A stretch of 64,000 nucleotides of DNA. Source: WHSV01 sp050693895. GTDB lineage: Bacteria; Actinomycetota; CADDZG01; WHSQ01. Shown one piece after another: positions 8,259-15,723 of this stretch. The stretch is taken from contig JBOGWS010000010.1 of NCBI GenBank assembly GCA_050693895.1, positions 1-64,000 of the forward strand. The letters are read 5' to 3'. Position 1 is the first letter of the stretch. Each line of letters opens with the position of its first letter. Under the pieces are notes generated by a model that saw nothing but the letters and a program-made list of their open reading frames with translations, did no database searches and was not told the DNA's origin. The position numbers and the translations under genes were made by a program.

Positions 8259-9141
8259 AGTTTCGCTCGAAGTCGAAGACAGCGGGCATCTCGTCGTTAG
8301 CGCCGATTTCGACCGCGTCGATCTGCCAGGTGCCGTCCACCGCGCCACAGCCGGCGGCAATCCTTACCCCGAGAATCTCCTGGGTTGCAAAATCGCTCAG
8401 CGGCTTGGCTGCGCCCGGACCCTGGTCTCCACCCTCGTTCCACAGACCGGAAACGGTGTCCCAGGTCTGCCATGCGTTCGATCGAGTAGCACCCTGGTCG
8501 GCATTGTTTGCGGCGATGAAGTAGATGGTGGTGTCGCGTTGGCCGTCACCATCACCATCGAGATTCAGATAGACGTAGGGGTGGTCGGTGACGTGAGACG
8601 AACGCTCGCTGAAACGAAGCGTGTTGACATCCCCGACGGCGACACCGTCGTAGGCCTCGGTCGATAGCGCTCCGTAGCCCGACGGTCCGCCCGTTACCTG
8701 GAATGCTCCGGTGCCGAGTGGCGGGGTCTGGTCGACGCCATTGACGAAGCTGGCCTCACCTTGAGTCGCACCGCAGGCATCCGACCACGCGTCCCACATC
8801 TGGTCGGGGCCGGTGTCGGAGGCGGTGACCCGAGTGGGCATGAACCCTGGGGCCCCGGGCGGACCTTGCTCACCCGCGGGGCCACGAGGACCCTCGGGAC
8901 CCCGGGAACCATCATCTCCTGGGGGACCCTGCTCACCTGCGGGACCCTGCTCACCGCGCGGACCGGGCCGGTTGATCCTGTCGGCGAGGCTGGGCTTCAG
9001 GTCTCGCTCCTTGATGGTGCCATCCTCGATGTGGTTGGACGTGATCTGACGAGCTGCGACTGCAGTTCCGCCTATGAGCGCGACGGTCATCAACGATGCT
9101 GCGATCGCAACTAGTGGCTTACTGCGCGCGATTGTGCGCAA
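8257..9141 (-). CDS. Membrane-anchored or secreted protein with a collagen-like repeat
   Basis: A 294-residue protein. A hydrophobic N-terminal segment (LVAIAASLMTVALIGGTAVAA) acts as signal or anchor. It is followed by SNHIEDGTIKERDL, a motif often seen before collagen-like tracts in actinobacterial proteins. About 13 Gly-X-Y triplets come next (GPRGEQGPAGEQGPPG and onward), then a C-terminal domain of about 190 residues containing LNLDGDGDGQRD, an Asp-rich possible calcium loop. The TTG start at 9141 is chosen because AAGGGGG lies 6 nt upstream and it begins directly at the leader; an ATG at 9192 would add 17 residues without a clear ribosome-binding site. A surface or matrix role is inferred. 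Confidence 0.8.
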   Translation of the reverse strand: MRTIARSKPLVAIAASLMTVALIGGTAVAARQITSNHIEDGTIKERDLKPSLADRINRPGPRGEQGPAGEQGPPGDDGSRGPEGPRGPAGEQGPPGAPGFMPTRVTASDTGPDQMWDAWSDACGATQGEASFVNGVDQTPPLGTGAFQVTGGPSGYGALSTEAYDGVAVGDVNTLRFSERSSHVTDHPYVYLNLDGDGDGQRDTTIYFIAANNADQGATRSNAWQTWDTVSGLWNEGGDQGPGAAKPLSDFATQEILGVRIAAGCGAVDGTWQIDAVEIGANDEMPAVFDFERN

Positions 9142-9337
9142 GAGCTTCCCCCTTCGTGATTGTCCGGAACGTCCGGCTAGCGGAAGAGGCATAGCACGAT
9201 CAACTTCCGACTGGAAAGCAATTCGACCAAAAGGGTGAATTGGGGCCACCGGGGGACAAACCGTATCTGACCTGCGATTTCTCGGCGAGTGTGGCAAGTT
9301 GTTGACGCTTAACCACACAAATAGATGAACCTTTCGG

Positions 9338-9356
9338 ACTAGTGCCACTAGTCCCT
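9338..9356. promoter_or_regulatory. Palindrome GGACTAGT-GCC-ACTAGTCC, possible operator
   Basis: Perfect 8-bp arms around a 3-nt centre in the divergent gap. On the minus strand it reads GGGACTAGTGGCAC, which loosely resembles the DosR/DevR dormancy box, but the match is too weak to name the regulator. It lies about 200 bp from the collagen-like start and about 220 bp from the nuclease start. Confidence 0.45.
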
Positions 9357-9484
9357 ATTGATGGGGGGGCTGGAAGTAATCCGCGCCGTCGAGCGGGCAC
9401 AATCGCTCGTAGAACCGGCAGACCGTCTGTGCTCTGGCGGCGGCGAGCCGGCCCCGAGCGAGCTGAAGGAAACCTTCCCCGAAG

Positions 9485-9500
9485 TGTGACGTCCGTCACC
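9485..9500. promoter_or_regulatory. CRP-family binding site candidate 1
   Basis: TGTGACGTCCGTCACC matches the CRP consensus TGTGA-N6-TCACA at nine of ten fixed bases. A near-identical site lies at 37461-37476. It sits about 75 to 90 bp upstream of the likely nuclease start. Confidence 0.5.
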
Positions 9501-9574
9501 GTCGAGCGCCGGGCTTGGCGCGCATGGTGTTCGCTATGCACGTCTTGTCACAGGCTCTCGTTAGCGTCCGAGTT

Positions 9575-10150
9575 GTGAGACGACTGGGCGCCCTGTGCTT
9601 CATCCTGCTACTGCCCTCTTGTTCCGGGCACGAGGTCGACCTCGCGCGCCAATCGCCCGCGACCGCGGCCGAGGAGCCTGACGGTCACGAGATCGCCGAG
9701 GTCACCCGGATCGTCGACGGGGATACGGTCGAGGTGCGCATCACCGAGCGCTCCGACGGGCCGGGCGCGGGCCGAGCCGAGATTGGTGAGACCTACAGCG
9801 TTCGGCTCATCGGCATCGACACGCCCGAGTCGGTGAAGCCGGGCTCGCCGGTCGAGTGCTTCGGGGTTGAGGCCAGCGCCGCGGCGAAGGCGTTGCTCGG
9901 GGGTCAGACCGTGACGCTCGTGAAGGACGTCGAGGAGGCCGATGGCTACGAGCGGTTGCTGCGCTACGTCTACCTCGGTGAGGAGATGGTCAACGCCCGG
10001 CTGGTGCTGAACGGCTACGCGAGCGCCTACACCTATCCGCCGAACGTGCGACACAGCGAGCTGTTCTTGGGCCTGCAACGCGAGGCCCGTGCGACCGATG
10101 CGGGCCTGTGGGCGCCGGACACCTGTGACGGCAAATTAACCGGGAGGTGA
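9575..10150 (+). CDS. Staphylococcal-nuclease-like lipoprotein or secreted nuclease
   Basis: A thermonuclease (SNase, OB-fold) domain behind a signal peptide. With the GTG start at 9575 the leader reads MRRLGALCFILLLPSC, ending in a possible lipobox at Cys16; longer starts at 9515 or 9536 would add residues before the basic MRRL segment. Domain motifs in order are VTRIVDGDTVEV, the catalytic loop RLIGIDTPE, and YERLLRYVYL with its conserved Arg. The mature domain has the usual length. It should cleave DNA or RNA outside the membrane in a calcium-dependent way, as known for the family. A CRP-type site lies upstream. Confidence 0.87.
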   Translation: MRRLGALCFILLLPSCSGHEVDLARQSPATAAEEPDGHEIAEVTRIVDGDTVEVRITERSDGPGAGRAEIGETYSVRLIGIDTPESVKPGSPVECFGVEASAAAKALLGGQTVTLVKDVEEADGYERLLRYVYLGEEMVNARLVLNGYASAYTYPPNVRHSELFLGLQREARATDAGLWAPDTCDGKLTGR

Positions 10151-10158
10151 GATGGGTT

Positions 10159-10190
10159 ATGTGCTAAGTTTAGCCCATGCGTATGCACAT
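10159..10190. promoter_or_regulatory. Inverted repeats at the toxin-antitoxin start, probable autoregulatory operator
   Basis: Two overlapping inverted repeats flank the antitoxin start: GCTAAGTTTAGC at 10163-10174 and ATGTGC at 10159-10164 paired with GCACAT at 10185-10190. Toxin-antitoxin operons with ribbon-helix-helix antitoxins usually repress themselves at such sites; that role is inferred here. Confidence 0.45.
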
Positions 10191-10416
10191 AGAGCTCGAG
10201 GACGAACTCGTCGCCACTATCGATGAGGTGGCGGGACCTCGCGGCCGCAGCCGGTTCATTCGCCAGGCTCTGGAACAGGCTCTCAGGCTGAGGCAACAGA
10301 GAGACCTACTGCGCTCGATCCGAGGATCGATCGACGATGCCGGTGGGGACTGGGGAGAGGATCTCGCCGGCTGGGTCCGGGACCAGAGGCGCTCGGACGC
10401 CCAGCGGGTTGGATAG
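10177..10416 (+). CDS. Ribbon-helix-helix antitoxin (VapB-like)
   Basis: A 79-residue protein starting MRMHIELEDELVATIDEVAG, followed by RGRSRFIRQALEQAL. This is the beta strand plus two helices of a MetJ/Arc/CopG ribbon-helix-helix DNA-binding domain. The acidic C-terminal part (DDAGGDWGEDLAGWV) would wrap around and block the toxin. The PIN-domain gene begins 11 bp downstream, giving the standard antitoxin-toxin order. The ATG at 10177 lies within a set of inverted repeats. A second ATG two codons later is possible. Confidence 0.88.
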   Translation: MRMHIELEDELVATIDEVAGPRGRSRFIRQALEQALRLRQQRDLLRSIRGSIDDAGGDWGEDLAGWVRDQRRSDAQRVG

Positions 10417-10427
10417 TCGAGCTCGAC

Positions 10428-10820
10428 ATGCTGGTCCTCGCAGATACCACCGTCCTCATCGACTACTTGCGAAACGCTCCCTCGGCAGAGCGCTTCGAGA
10501 GAGTCCTAGACCGCGGTGATGTCGTCTGCACGACGGCGATCAACGTCGAGGAGATCGTGCGGGGGCTGCGATCCTCGGAAAGGCCCGTGGCGACGACGCT
10601 GGTGACCGGGCTCGCCATCGTTCCACTGGGTGCGCGTGAGGGTTGGCAAGCCGGTGATTGGCGACGCCGGTTCGGCGCCCATGGAACGACACTGTCGCAG
10701 GCCGACTGTCTCATCGCGGCCGCGGCCTTGTCGGCGGATGCGATCCTGGCGACGGGCAATCCGAAGGACTTCCCGATGACAGAGATCACCGTCGAGCATT
10801 GGCCGGTGGGAGAGCGCTAG
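10428..10820 (+). CDS. PIN-domain ribonuclease toxin (VapC-like)
   Basis: A 130-residue PIN domain of the usual VapC length. The acidic residues for magnesium binding are visible: Asp6 in LADTTVLIDYL, Glu41/42 in INVEEIVRG and Asp93 in SQADCLIAAAA, with a fourth region at ILATGNPKDF. VapC toxins cleave tRNA or rRNA when released from the antitoxin. It follows the antitoxin gene by 11 bp in one operon. The target RNA cannot be predicted. Confidence 0.9.
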   Translation: MLVLADTTVLIDYLRNAPSAERFERVLDRGDVVCTTAINVEEIVRGLRSSERPVATTLVTGLAIVPLGAREGWQAGDWRRRFGAHGTTLSQADCLIAAAALSADAILATGNPKDFPMTEITVEHWPVGER

Positions 10821-10902
10821 GCAACCCGGCCTCTCGGTGAGAAGCGTGGCGACCCCCGTGCTCGAGGCAGCCGGCTGCGATCTGCGCGTCGTGGATGAGT
10901 TG

Positions 10903-12213
10903 CTACGGGGCGACGTCGGGGTCGGAGGTCGTGCCCTCACCGCCGTCGATGGGCGTCGGTTCGGGTTCGGGCTCCGTTGTCGGTTCCGGCTCCGGCTCGG
11001 GTTCCGGTTCAGGCTCCGGTGCGGGATCCGGATCGGGATCCGTGGGGGCCGGCGCGCCGTCGCCGCTCGAGTCGCTGCCATCGTCTCGGGTCGGAGCGCG
11101 AGCGTCGTCCTCGGGCTCGGGCTCCTCGGAGGGATCTGTGGCCGGGAGGTCCGCTGGTTCCGTGGTCTCGCCGGGTGAGGGCCTGGGCGTGTTTCGCTCC
11201 GAGGTCTCCTGCTCGGTTGAACGTTCCTCGTTCGTTGCGGGGGCCGGGTCGGTCGAGCCCGACGTTAGGACGCCGGCAATTGCGATCGCTGCCACGGCGA
11301 GCAGGGCGGCAGCTCCAAGCGCAACTTTCTTACCGACCCTGCGGCGCGGGGGGTCGTCCTCGAAGTCGAGCAGGTGTGCGTTCTCGTAGAGGTAGGACTC
11401 GGACGCGATCGCGCCGGCGAGCTCATCTCCGTCGGCGTAGCGCTCTTCGGGATCCTTGGTGAGGCACCTAAGGACGAGCGCGTCCATGGCGGGTTCGAGG
11501 TCGTCGACGTATGCGCTCGGTGGCTCGGGCTCGGAGTCGACATGACTGATCGCGACGGCGGTCACATTGTCGTGCTCGTAGGGCCGCACGCCGGTAAGCA
11601 ACTGGTAGAGAACGATCCCCAGGCTGTAGACGTCCGATGCCGGAGTGGCCGTCCGACCCGAGACCTGTTCGGGCGAGATGTAATGGGGTGAGCCGATGGC
11701 CTGGCCGGTCTGAGTCATTCGCTCGCCACCGCGCGATGCGGCGATCCCGAAGTCGGCGAGCTTGGGGCGACCCTCGTCGTCGAGCAGGATGTTCGCCGGC
11801 TTGAGGTCGCGGTGCACGACCCCCTTGGCGTGGGCGGCCCCCGCGCCGCGGGCGGCGAGCTCGATTAACTCGAGGGCGCGCTCGGGCATCAGCGGTTCGC
11901 CGACGATGTCGGCAAGCGATCCACCGGAGACGTACTCCATGACGAGGTACGGCCGTCCCTCGAACTCTCCGAAGTCGAGCACCGACACGACGTTCGGGTG
12001 GGCGAGCGAGGCAACGCTCTGGGCCTCGTTGAAGAAGCGGACGAGGAACTCGGGATCCTCAGAGAACTCTCGGGCGAGGAACTTGACCGCCACGGAACGG
12101 TCGAGGCGCACGTCTCGGGCACACCAGACCTCGGCCATGCCACCCCGGCCGAGCCCATCGGTGAGCTCGTACCGATCCGCTATTAAGTCACCTCGTCTCA
12201 CCTTGGGAGACAT
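10903..12213 (-). CDS. Membrane Ser/Thr protein kinase (PknB-type) with Pro/Glu-rich tail
   Basis: A 436-residue receptor-like kinase. The N-terminal kinase domain (about 13 to 275) has the Gly loop LGRGGMAEV, Lys44 in VAVKFL, catalytic HRDLKPAN with Asp136, DFG at about 154 and the SPEQV segment. A single membrane helix of Ala/Val residues lies near 300 to 320. The outer part of about 110 residues is low-complexity, rich in Thr, Pro, Glu and Asp, with an EP-dipeptide run; no PASTA repeats are present. The ATG at 12213 is preferred because it begins just before the conserved domain; a TTG seven codons earlier is possible. The MDR oxidoreductase gene ends 32 bp upstream on the same strand. Confidence 0.92.
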   Translation of the reverse strand: MSPKVRRGDLIADRYELTDGLGRGGMAEVWCARDVRLDRSVAVKFLAREFSEDPEFLVRFFNEAQSVASLAHPNVVSVLDFGEFEGRPYLVMEYVSGGSLADIVGEPLMPERALELIELAARGAGAAHAKGVVHRDLKPANILLDDEGRPKLADFGIAASRGGERMTQTGQAIGSPHYISPEQVSGRTATPASDVYSLGIVLYQLLTGVRPYEHDNVTAVAISHVDSEPEPPSAYVDDLEPAMDALVLRCLTKDPEERYADGDELAGAIASESYLYENAHLLDFEDDPPRRRVGKKVALGAAALLAVAAIAIAGVLTSGSTDPAPATNEERSTEQETSERNTPRPSPGETTEPADLPATDPSEEPEPEDDARAPTRDDGSDSSGDGAPAPTDPDPDPAPEPEPEPEPEPEPTTEPEPEPTPIDGGEGTTSDPDVAP

Positions 12214-12245
12214 TCCCTGGAACGGCAGCCTCAATCAGGGGGCCA

Positions 12246-13217
12246 TTACATGGTGATGACGACTTTTCCTCGAACGCGTCCCTCTTCGAGATAGCGGATT
12301 GCCTCGGGTGCCTCGCTGAGCGGGAACGTCCTGTCGATTACCGGAGTGACCTTTCCGGCTTCAATGAGCTCCTTCAGAGCAAGCAGGTCCGCTTTGCTCT
12401 TGGTCGCCGAGAGCGGGCGGAGAGTCTGGCTCGCGAACGGTGAATGGGCGAGCGCATTGAGGATGAGACCGATAGGTCCGAGCCAACGACCGCCTTCTCC
12501 TCCCGCTAGTACGAGAGTCCCCTTGGGGGTCAGTAGGCGCCTGCAGTCCGACAACGAACGGTTCGACACCAGATCGAGAACGAGATCGTAACGCCGGCCA
12601 CTCTTGGTGAAATCTTCCTGGGTGTAATCGATGACCTGGTCTGCGCCGATCGATCGAACCAGGTCTACCTTGCTCGTGCTGCACACGCCGGTCACTTCCG
12701 CTCCGAACGATTTGGCAATCTGCACGGCGAAGGTACCCACACCTCCCGACGCTCCATAGATAAAGACCTTCTGCCCCGGCCGTAGCTCTCCTCGATCGCG
12801 AAGACCCTGGAGGGCGGTGCATGCCGCCAGAGGAACTGCGGCCGCTTGCTCGAACGTGAGGTTGGCTGGTTTCAGCGCAAGCAGGTCTTCCGGGACACAT
12901 GTGTATTCGGCGAAGGTTCCCGTGTCGACTTCGGCGTACACCTCATCACCTGGGCGAAACTGCGTCACGTCCTTGCCTACCGCATCAACCTTCCCCGCTA
13001 CATCCCGGCCCCGAACCGTGCTCTTTGGTTTGAGCAGCCCATTCCCCATGATCCGCATGATGTTCGGCGTGCCTCTCAGGAGGTGCCAGTCCGCAGCATT
13101 GACGGAAGCCGCGTGAACTCGTATCAGCACCTCGTTTTCCTTGACCATCGGCTTGTCGATTTCTCGGAGCTCGAGGTCATCGGGTGAGCCGTAGATGTCG
13201 TGGACGATCGCCTTCAT
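12246..13217 (-). CDS. Zinc-free MDR oxidoreductase (quinone oxidoreductase-like)
   Basis: A 323-residue NAD(P)H-dependent medium-chain reductase. The N-terminal GroES-like half starts MKAIVHDIYGSPDDLEL. The Rossmann half carries FIYGASGGVGTFAVQIAK, typical of NADPH binding in the quinone oxidoreductase (zeta-crystallin) group. Zinc-ligand Cys clusters of alcohol dehydrogenases are absent. The ending PVIDRTFPLSEAPEAIRYL fits the family. It likely reduces quinones or enones with NADPH. ATG 13217 has the ribosome-binding site AGGAGA. A 21-bp palindrome lies 31 bp upstream, so a dedicated repressor or redox sensor is likely; none is encoded next to it. Confidence 0.9.
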   Translation of the reverse strand: MKAIVHDIYGSPDDLELREIDKPMVKENEVLIRVHAASVNAADWHLLRGTPNIMRIMGNGLLKPKSTVRGRDVAGKVDAVGKDVTQFRPGDEVYAEVDTGTFAEYTCVPEDLLALKPANLTFEQAAAVPLAACTALQGLRDRGELRPGQKVFIYGASGGVGTFAVQIAKSFGAEVTGVCSTSKVDLVRSIGADQVIDYTQEDFTKSGRRYDLVLDLVSNRSLSDCRRLLTPKGTLVLAGGEGGRWLGPIGLILNALAHSPFASQTLRPLSATKSKADLLALKELIEAGKVTPVIDRTFPLSEAPEAIRYLEEGRVRGKVVITM

Positions 13218-13247
13218 CGAGTCTCCTGTTCGGTGCGCTAGCAGACC

Positions 13248-13268
13248 AAGCTGACTTTAAGTCAGCTT
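13248..13268. promoter_or_regulatory. 21-bp perfect palindrome, probable operator for the MDR oxidoreductase
   Basis: AAGCTGACTT, a central T, then AAGTCAGCTT: two perfect 10-bp arms 31 bp upstream of the oxidoreductase ATG. On the minus strand a TTGAAG hexamer abuts it on the distal side at -35-like spacing, so the palindrome would fill the promoter spacer, as MerR-type and some TetR/MarR-type operators do. Confidence 0.65.
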
Positions 13269-13324
13269 CAAATCGTCGCAGGCGCCGCTGGTCGATCATC
13301 TAGAAAATCTTGCGGATCACCCAG

Positions 13325-13359
13325 AAAAAGCGACGACCCCCGGGGGGCGGGGCCGTCGT
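13325..13359 (-). terminator. Rho-independent terminator of the small zinc-ribbon gene
   Basis: On the minus strand a GC-rich stem (ACGACGGCCCC pairing with GGGGGTCGTCG) is followed directly by a TTTTT run. It lies about 30 nt past the stop codon of the 64-aa gene. Confidence 0.8.
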
Positions 13360-13387
13360 ACGGGCGGTGCGGGGGGATCGGTGATGT

Positions 13388-13582
13388 CTATGTGGCTGCT
13401 TCGCCGACTCGTCCGCGGAGCCGGGGGATCTTGAAGTCTGCGTGCGCCCAGCACTTGTCGCGCGGGTTGTACTGCGACAGCTTCGTGGTGCAGCCCTCCT
13501 GGATGCACATGCGCTCCTTGAGGATGCGCCGAGAGGGTTTGGCGGTGAGTGGTGCCGACCCTTTGTGTGTCTGGTTCTTCAT
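13388..13582 (-). CDS. Small Cys-rich probable zinc-ribbon protein, 64 aa
   Basis: A basic 64-residue protein. Its core is CIQEGCTTKLSQYNPRDKCW followed by AHADF, so CX4C then CX2H about 13 residues later, a probable zinc site. The LSxYNPxxxCWxH pattern recurs in small actinobacterial proteins of unknown function. The start at 13582 has an excellent ribosome-binding site (AGGGAGA), and a T-run terminator follows the gene, so it is a complete short transcription unit. The frame stays open upstream into an antisense of the next gene, which is not real. Confidence 0.8.
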   Translation of the reverse strand: MKNQTHKGSAPLTAKPSRRILKERMCIQEGCTTKLSQYNPRDKCWAHADFKIPRLRGRVGEAAT

Positions 13583-13662
13583 GGGCGTTCTCCCTATGTG
13601 AGAGCTGGAGCCCAGTCCAACATCCACCCGGTAAAGGCCCGGTAAAAGGCTGATCTCTCCGG

Positions 13663-13707
13663 GGGCCCAGGAGGGGCCCATGGGTGAAGTAGGGCCCTCA
13701 GGCCCTA
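13663..13707. promoter_or_regulatory. GGGCCC-rich inverted repeats in a divergent promoter gap
   Basis: The 159-bp gap between the zinc-ribbon gene and the prepilin-like gene contains two GGGCCC hexamers 11 bp apart (13663-13678) and the inverted repeat TAGGGCC-CTCA-GGCCCTA (13690-13707). These may be operator or hairpin sequences; no regulator can be named. Confidence 0.35.
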
Positions 13708-13741
13708 GGGAACCAAACCCCGCCTTGCTAGCGTCCGGTTC

Positions 13742-15145
13742 ATGTGGGTTTCGGAAAGGGGCCAGACCGCTCCCGAATACGTCGGGATTCTGGCATTTGT
13801 GGTGGCTATCGTCCTCCTGGTCGTGGCTGCCGGGCCGGGAATCGGCGGAACCGTGGTCGAGCGGATCCTCTGCATCGTGACGGGCGGCGACTGCTCGGGC
13901 GGGGTCGACGTCGCCGATCCAAATGACGCATTTCGCCCGGACGATTGCGATGTCTATACGCGCTCTACCTCCGACAACGGCACGGTGAAGGTCGCCGTTT
14001 TCACGGTGGGGGCGGACTACGGATTCACCCGGACCGAGAAATCCAACGGCGAGACCGAGATCACGTTCGTCGATCTCGGCGAGCTGGGACTCGAGGCTGG
14101 TGTCGGTGCCAAGTTCAAGGTCAACGACGCCGGCGGGGACGTCTCGGCCGACATCAAGGCGCAGCTCGGCCTCTCGAACGGAGACACCTTGGTGTTCGAT
14201 TCGCCCGAGGAGGCCGACGAGTTCGAGGGTTGGCTCAGGCGAGAGAAGAACGAGGACCGTATCTCTTCGTTCAGTCCGGCCTTCGGGATCGCCAACGGGA
14301 TCTACGAGTGGGTGAGCGGCGAGGAGGACATCCCCGATCCCCGCAAGAGTTATTGGGAGGTCAGTGAGTCCGTCGAGGGCAGCGCGACCGGGCACATCGC
14401 CACCGCGGGTGGTGGCCTCGAAGGAGGCGCGGCGCTCGCCATCGGCGGTATGAACGACAAGGGCGAGGACCTCGACGATCCGAGTGACGACACGTCGACC
14501 GAGTTCTTCAGCGTGAACTTCGACGCGGCGTTCGACGTGGGGTTGCTCACGGTGGATGCGGGGGCCGGGTACTCCGGCGAGGGGGTCATGAAACTGAAGC
14601 GCGACGCCAACGCAGAGATCGTCGAGCTCGAGATCGTCGACACGAGTGAGGGCTCCCTGAGCGGGTTGACCGCGGACCTCGATGCGGGACGGCTGACGTG
14701 GGGTCTCTTCATGGAGGAGCTCCAGGACCTCGAGAGCCTCAACATCTCGAGCGACGATTCGGACACCAACACGATCGTGTCGACGACGAAGCTCGATCTC
14801 ACGAACCCGGCCGACCGCGCCGTGGCCGAGGAGTGGTTCATGGGCATGGGTGGCTTCGGGGGCGCGATCGAAAACGCTTCGCCGTTCGGAGGTGTCGACG
14901 CGGCCGACGGCAACGCGGGAGATGCGTTCTCGCAACTCCTCTACGACCACGCTCGCGTTTCGGTTGTCGAGTACGACGGGCAGAAGTCCGGGCTCGACAT
15001 CGCAGCCGAGGTGGCACTGGGACTCAAGCTCGGCGGAGCCATCGGCGTGAGCGAGACGGACGCCACGGCGATCGAGGCTCTGTTCCTGGACTCGCCCGAG
15101 GACGGGGACCGAACCCTTATTCCGTTCACCGAGTGCGTGGGTTAA
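13742..15145 (+). CDS. Large protein with a prepilin-like N-terminus, function unknown
   Basis: A 467-residue protein. The N-terminus SERGQTAPEYVGILAF followed by a hydrophobic stretch ending VVAAGPG is the class III leader of Flp and TadE pilins: a short basic segment, Gly at the cleavage point and Glu at position +5, then one membrane helix. The remaining 430 or so residues are acidic, strongly Gly/Asp/Glu-rich and match no family I recognise. They include repeated DLGELGLEAGVGAKFKV-like and AAFDVGLLTVDAGAGY segments suggesting beta-rich structure. Real pilins of this class are about 60 to 200 residues. The ATG lies in a short leader without a strong ribosome-binding site. A lipoprotein gene begins 29 bp downstream. 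Confidence 0.82.
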   Translation: MWVSERGQTAPEYVGILAFVVAIVLLVVAAGPGIGGTVVERILCIVTGGDCSGGVDVADPNDAFRPDDCDVYTRSTSDNGTVKVAVFTVGADYGFTRTEKSNGETEITFVDLGELGLEAGVGAKFKVNDAGGDVSADIKAQLGLSNGDTLVFDSPEEADEFEGWLRREKNEDRISSFSPAFGIANGIYEWVSGEEDIPDPRKSYWEVSESVEGSATGHIATAGGGLEGGAALAIGGMNDKGEDLDDPSDDTSTEFFSVNFDAAFDVGLLTVDAGAGYSGEGVMKLKRDANAEIVELEIVDTSEGSLSGLTADLDAGRLTWGLFMEELQDLESLNISSDDSDTNTIVSTTKLDLTNPADRAVAEEWFMGMGGFGGAIENASPFGGVDAADGNAGDAFSQLLYDHARVSVVEYDGQKSGLDIAAEVALGLKLGGAIGVSETDATAIEALFLDSPEDGDRTLIPFTECVG

Positions 15146-15174
15146 GTGACCGGCGGGGGAGGCATACTGCCCTC

Positions 15175-15687
15175 ATGGCGCGCCTAGTAATCGGACTCAT
15201 GTTGGCCGGGATCATTCTTGCGGCCTGCGACTCGGGCCCGGAGGTACCCGACGGCTTCGCCGAGGCTCAGGCGGGACCCGTGACCTTTGCTCATCCCGAG
15301 AATTGGTCGGAGAGCTCGCCGACGGGCGGGGCCGAGCTCCAGATCGAGGGACCCGCGAGCGACGGCGGGGCCCAGACCGGGGTTCAGGTGTTCGTGGCCG
15401 ACGAGGAGGGCGATCCCGCGGCGCGAGCGACCGCTCTGGCCGCGGAACTGCGCACGACCTTCGAGGAGTTCGAGGTGATCGAGCAATCGGAGACCGAGGT
15501 AGACGGCGCGGAGTCGGCGACGTTGCTCGAGTACACCTTTGCCGCTCCCGAGGGAGACGTTCACTCGTGGGACGTCCTCGCCGCGGGGCCCGACGGCGAG
15601 CAGGTCATCTTTCGCGTCGCGGGGAGCGAGGAAGACCTCGATGAGGAAACGGCCCAGGAGATACTCGACACACTCAGCATCTCGTGA
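15175..15687 (+). CDS. Lipoprotein of unknown function (LpqN-like)
   Basis: A 170-residue protein with a clear lipobox, IILAAC, and an N-terminal Cys at residue 18. The mature part starts with a short linker and then GPVTFAHPENWSE, the opening seen in several actinobacterial lipoproteins whose fold resembles PsbP/LpqN domains. It contains GVQVFVADEEGD and ends in a helix, DEETAQEILDTLSIS. It sits 29 bp after the prepilin-like gene and 36 bp before a small membrane protein, so the three may form one unit. The substrate or partner is unknown. Confidence 0.83.
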   Translation: MARLVIGLMLAGIILAACDSGPEVPDGFAEAQAGPVTFAHPENWSESSPTGGAELQIEGPASDGGAQTGVQVFVADEEGDPAARATALAAELRTTFEEFEVIEQSETEVDGAESATLLEYTFAAPEGDVHSWDVLAAGPDGEQVIFRVAGSEEDLDEETAQEILDTLSIS

Positions 15688-15723
15688 CTACCGCTGAACT
15701 TTCGAGCGGGTGAAGTCGTAGGG

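Larger units (their letters stand above)
9142..9574. other. Intergenic region of about 430 bp with palindrome and CRP-like site
   Basis: This divergent gap between the collagen-like gene and the nuclease gene has no convincing coding frame. It contains a perfect 8-bp-arm palindrome at 9338-9356, a TTGACG hexamer at 9304-9309 and a CRP-type inverted repeat at 9485-9500. It probably carries promoters for both flanking genes, perhaps with long leaders. Confidence 0.5.

Noticed and set aside
10960..11060. GC-rich alternating repeat as a possible regulatory element
   Set aside because: It is the coding repeat for the EP-dipeptide tail of the kinase and needs no other explanation.
13583..14950. 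Long minus-strand open frame continuing from the zinc-ribbon gene
   Set aside because: It is antisense to the prepilin-like gene, with composition expected for the reverse frame of a GC-rich gene. Only its last 65 codons have a ribosome-binding site and are real.
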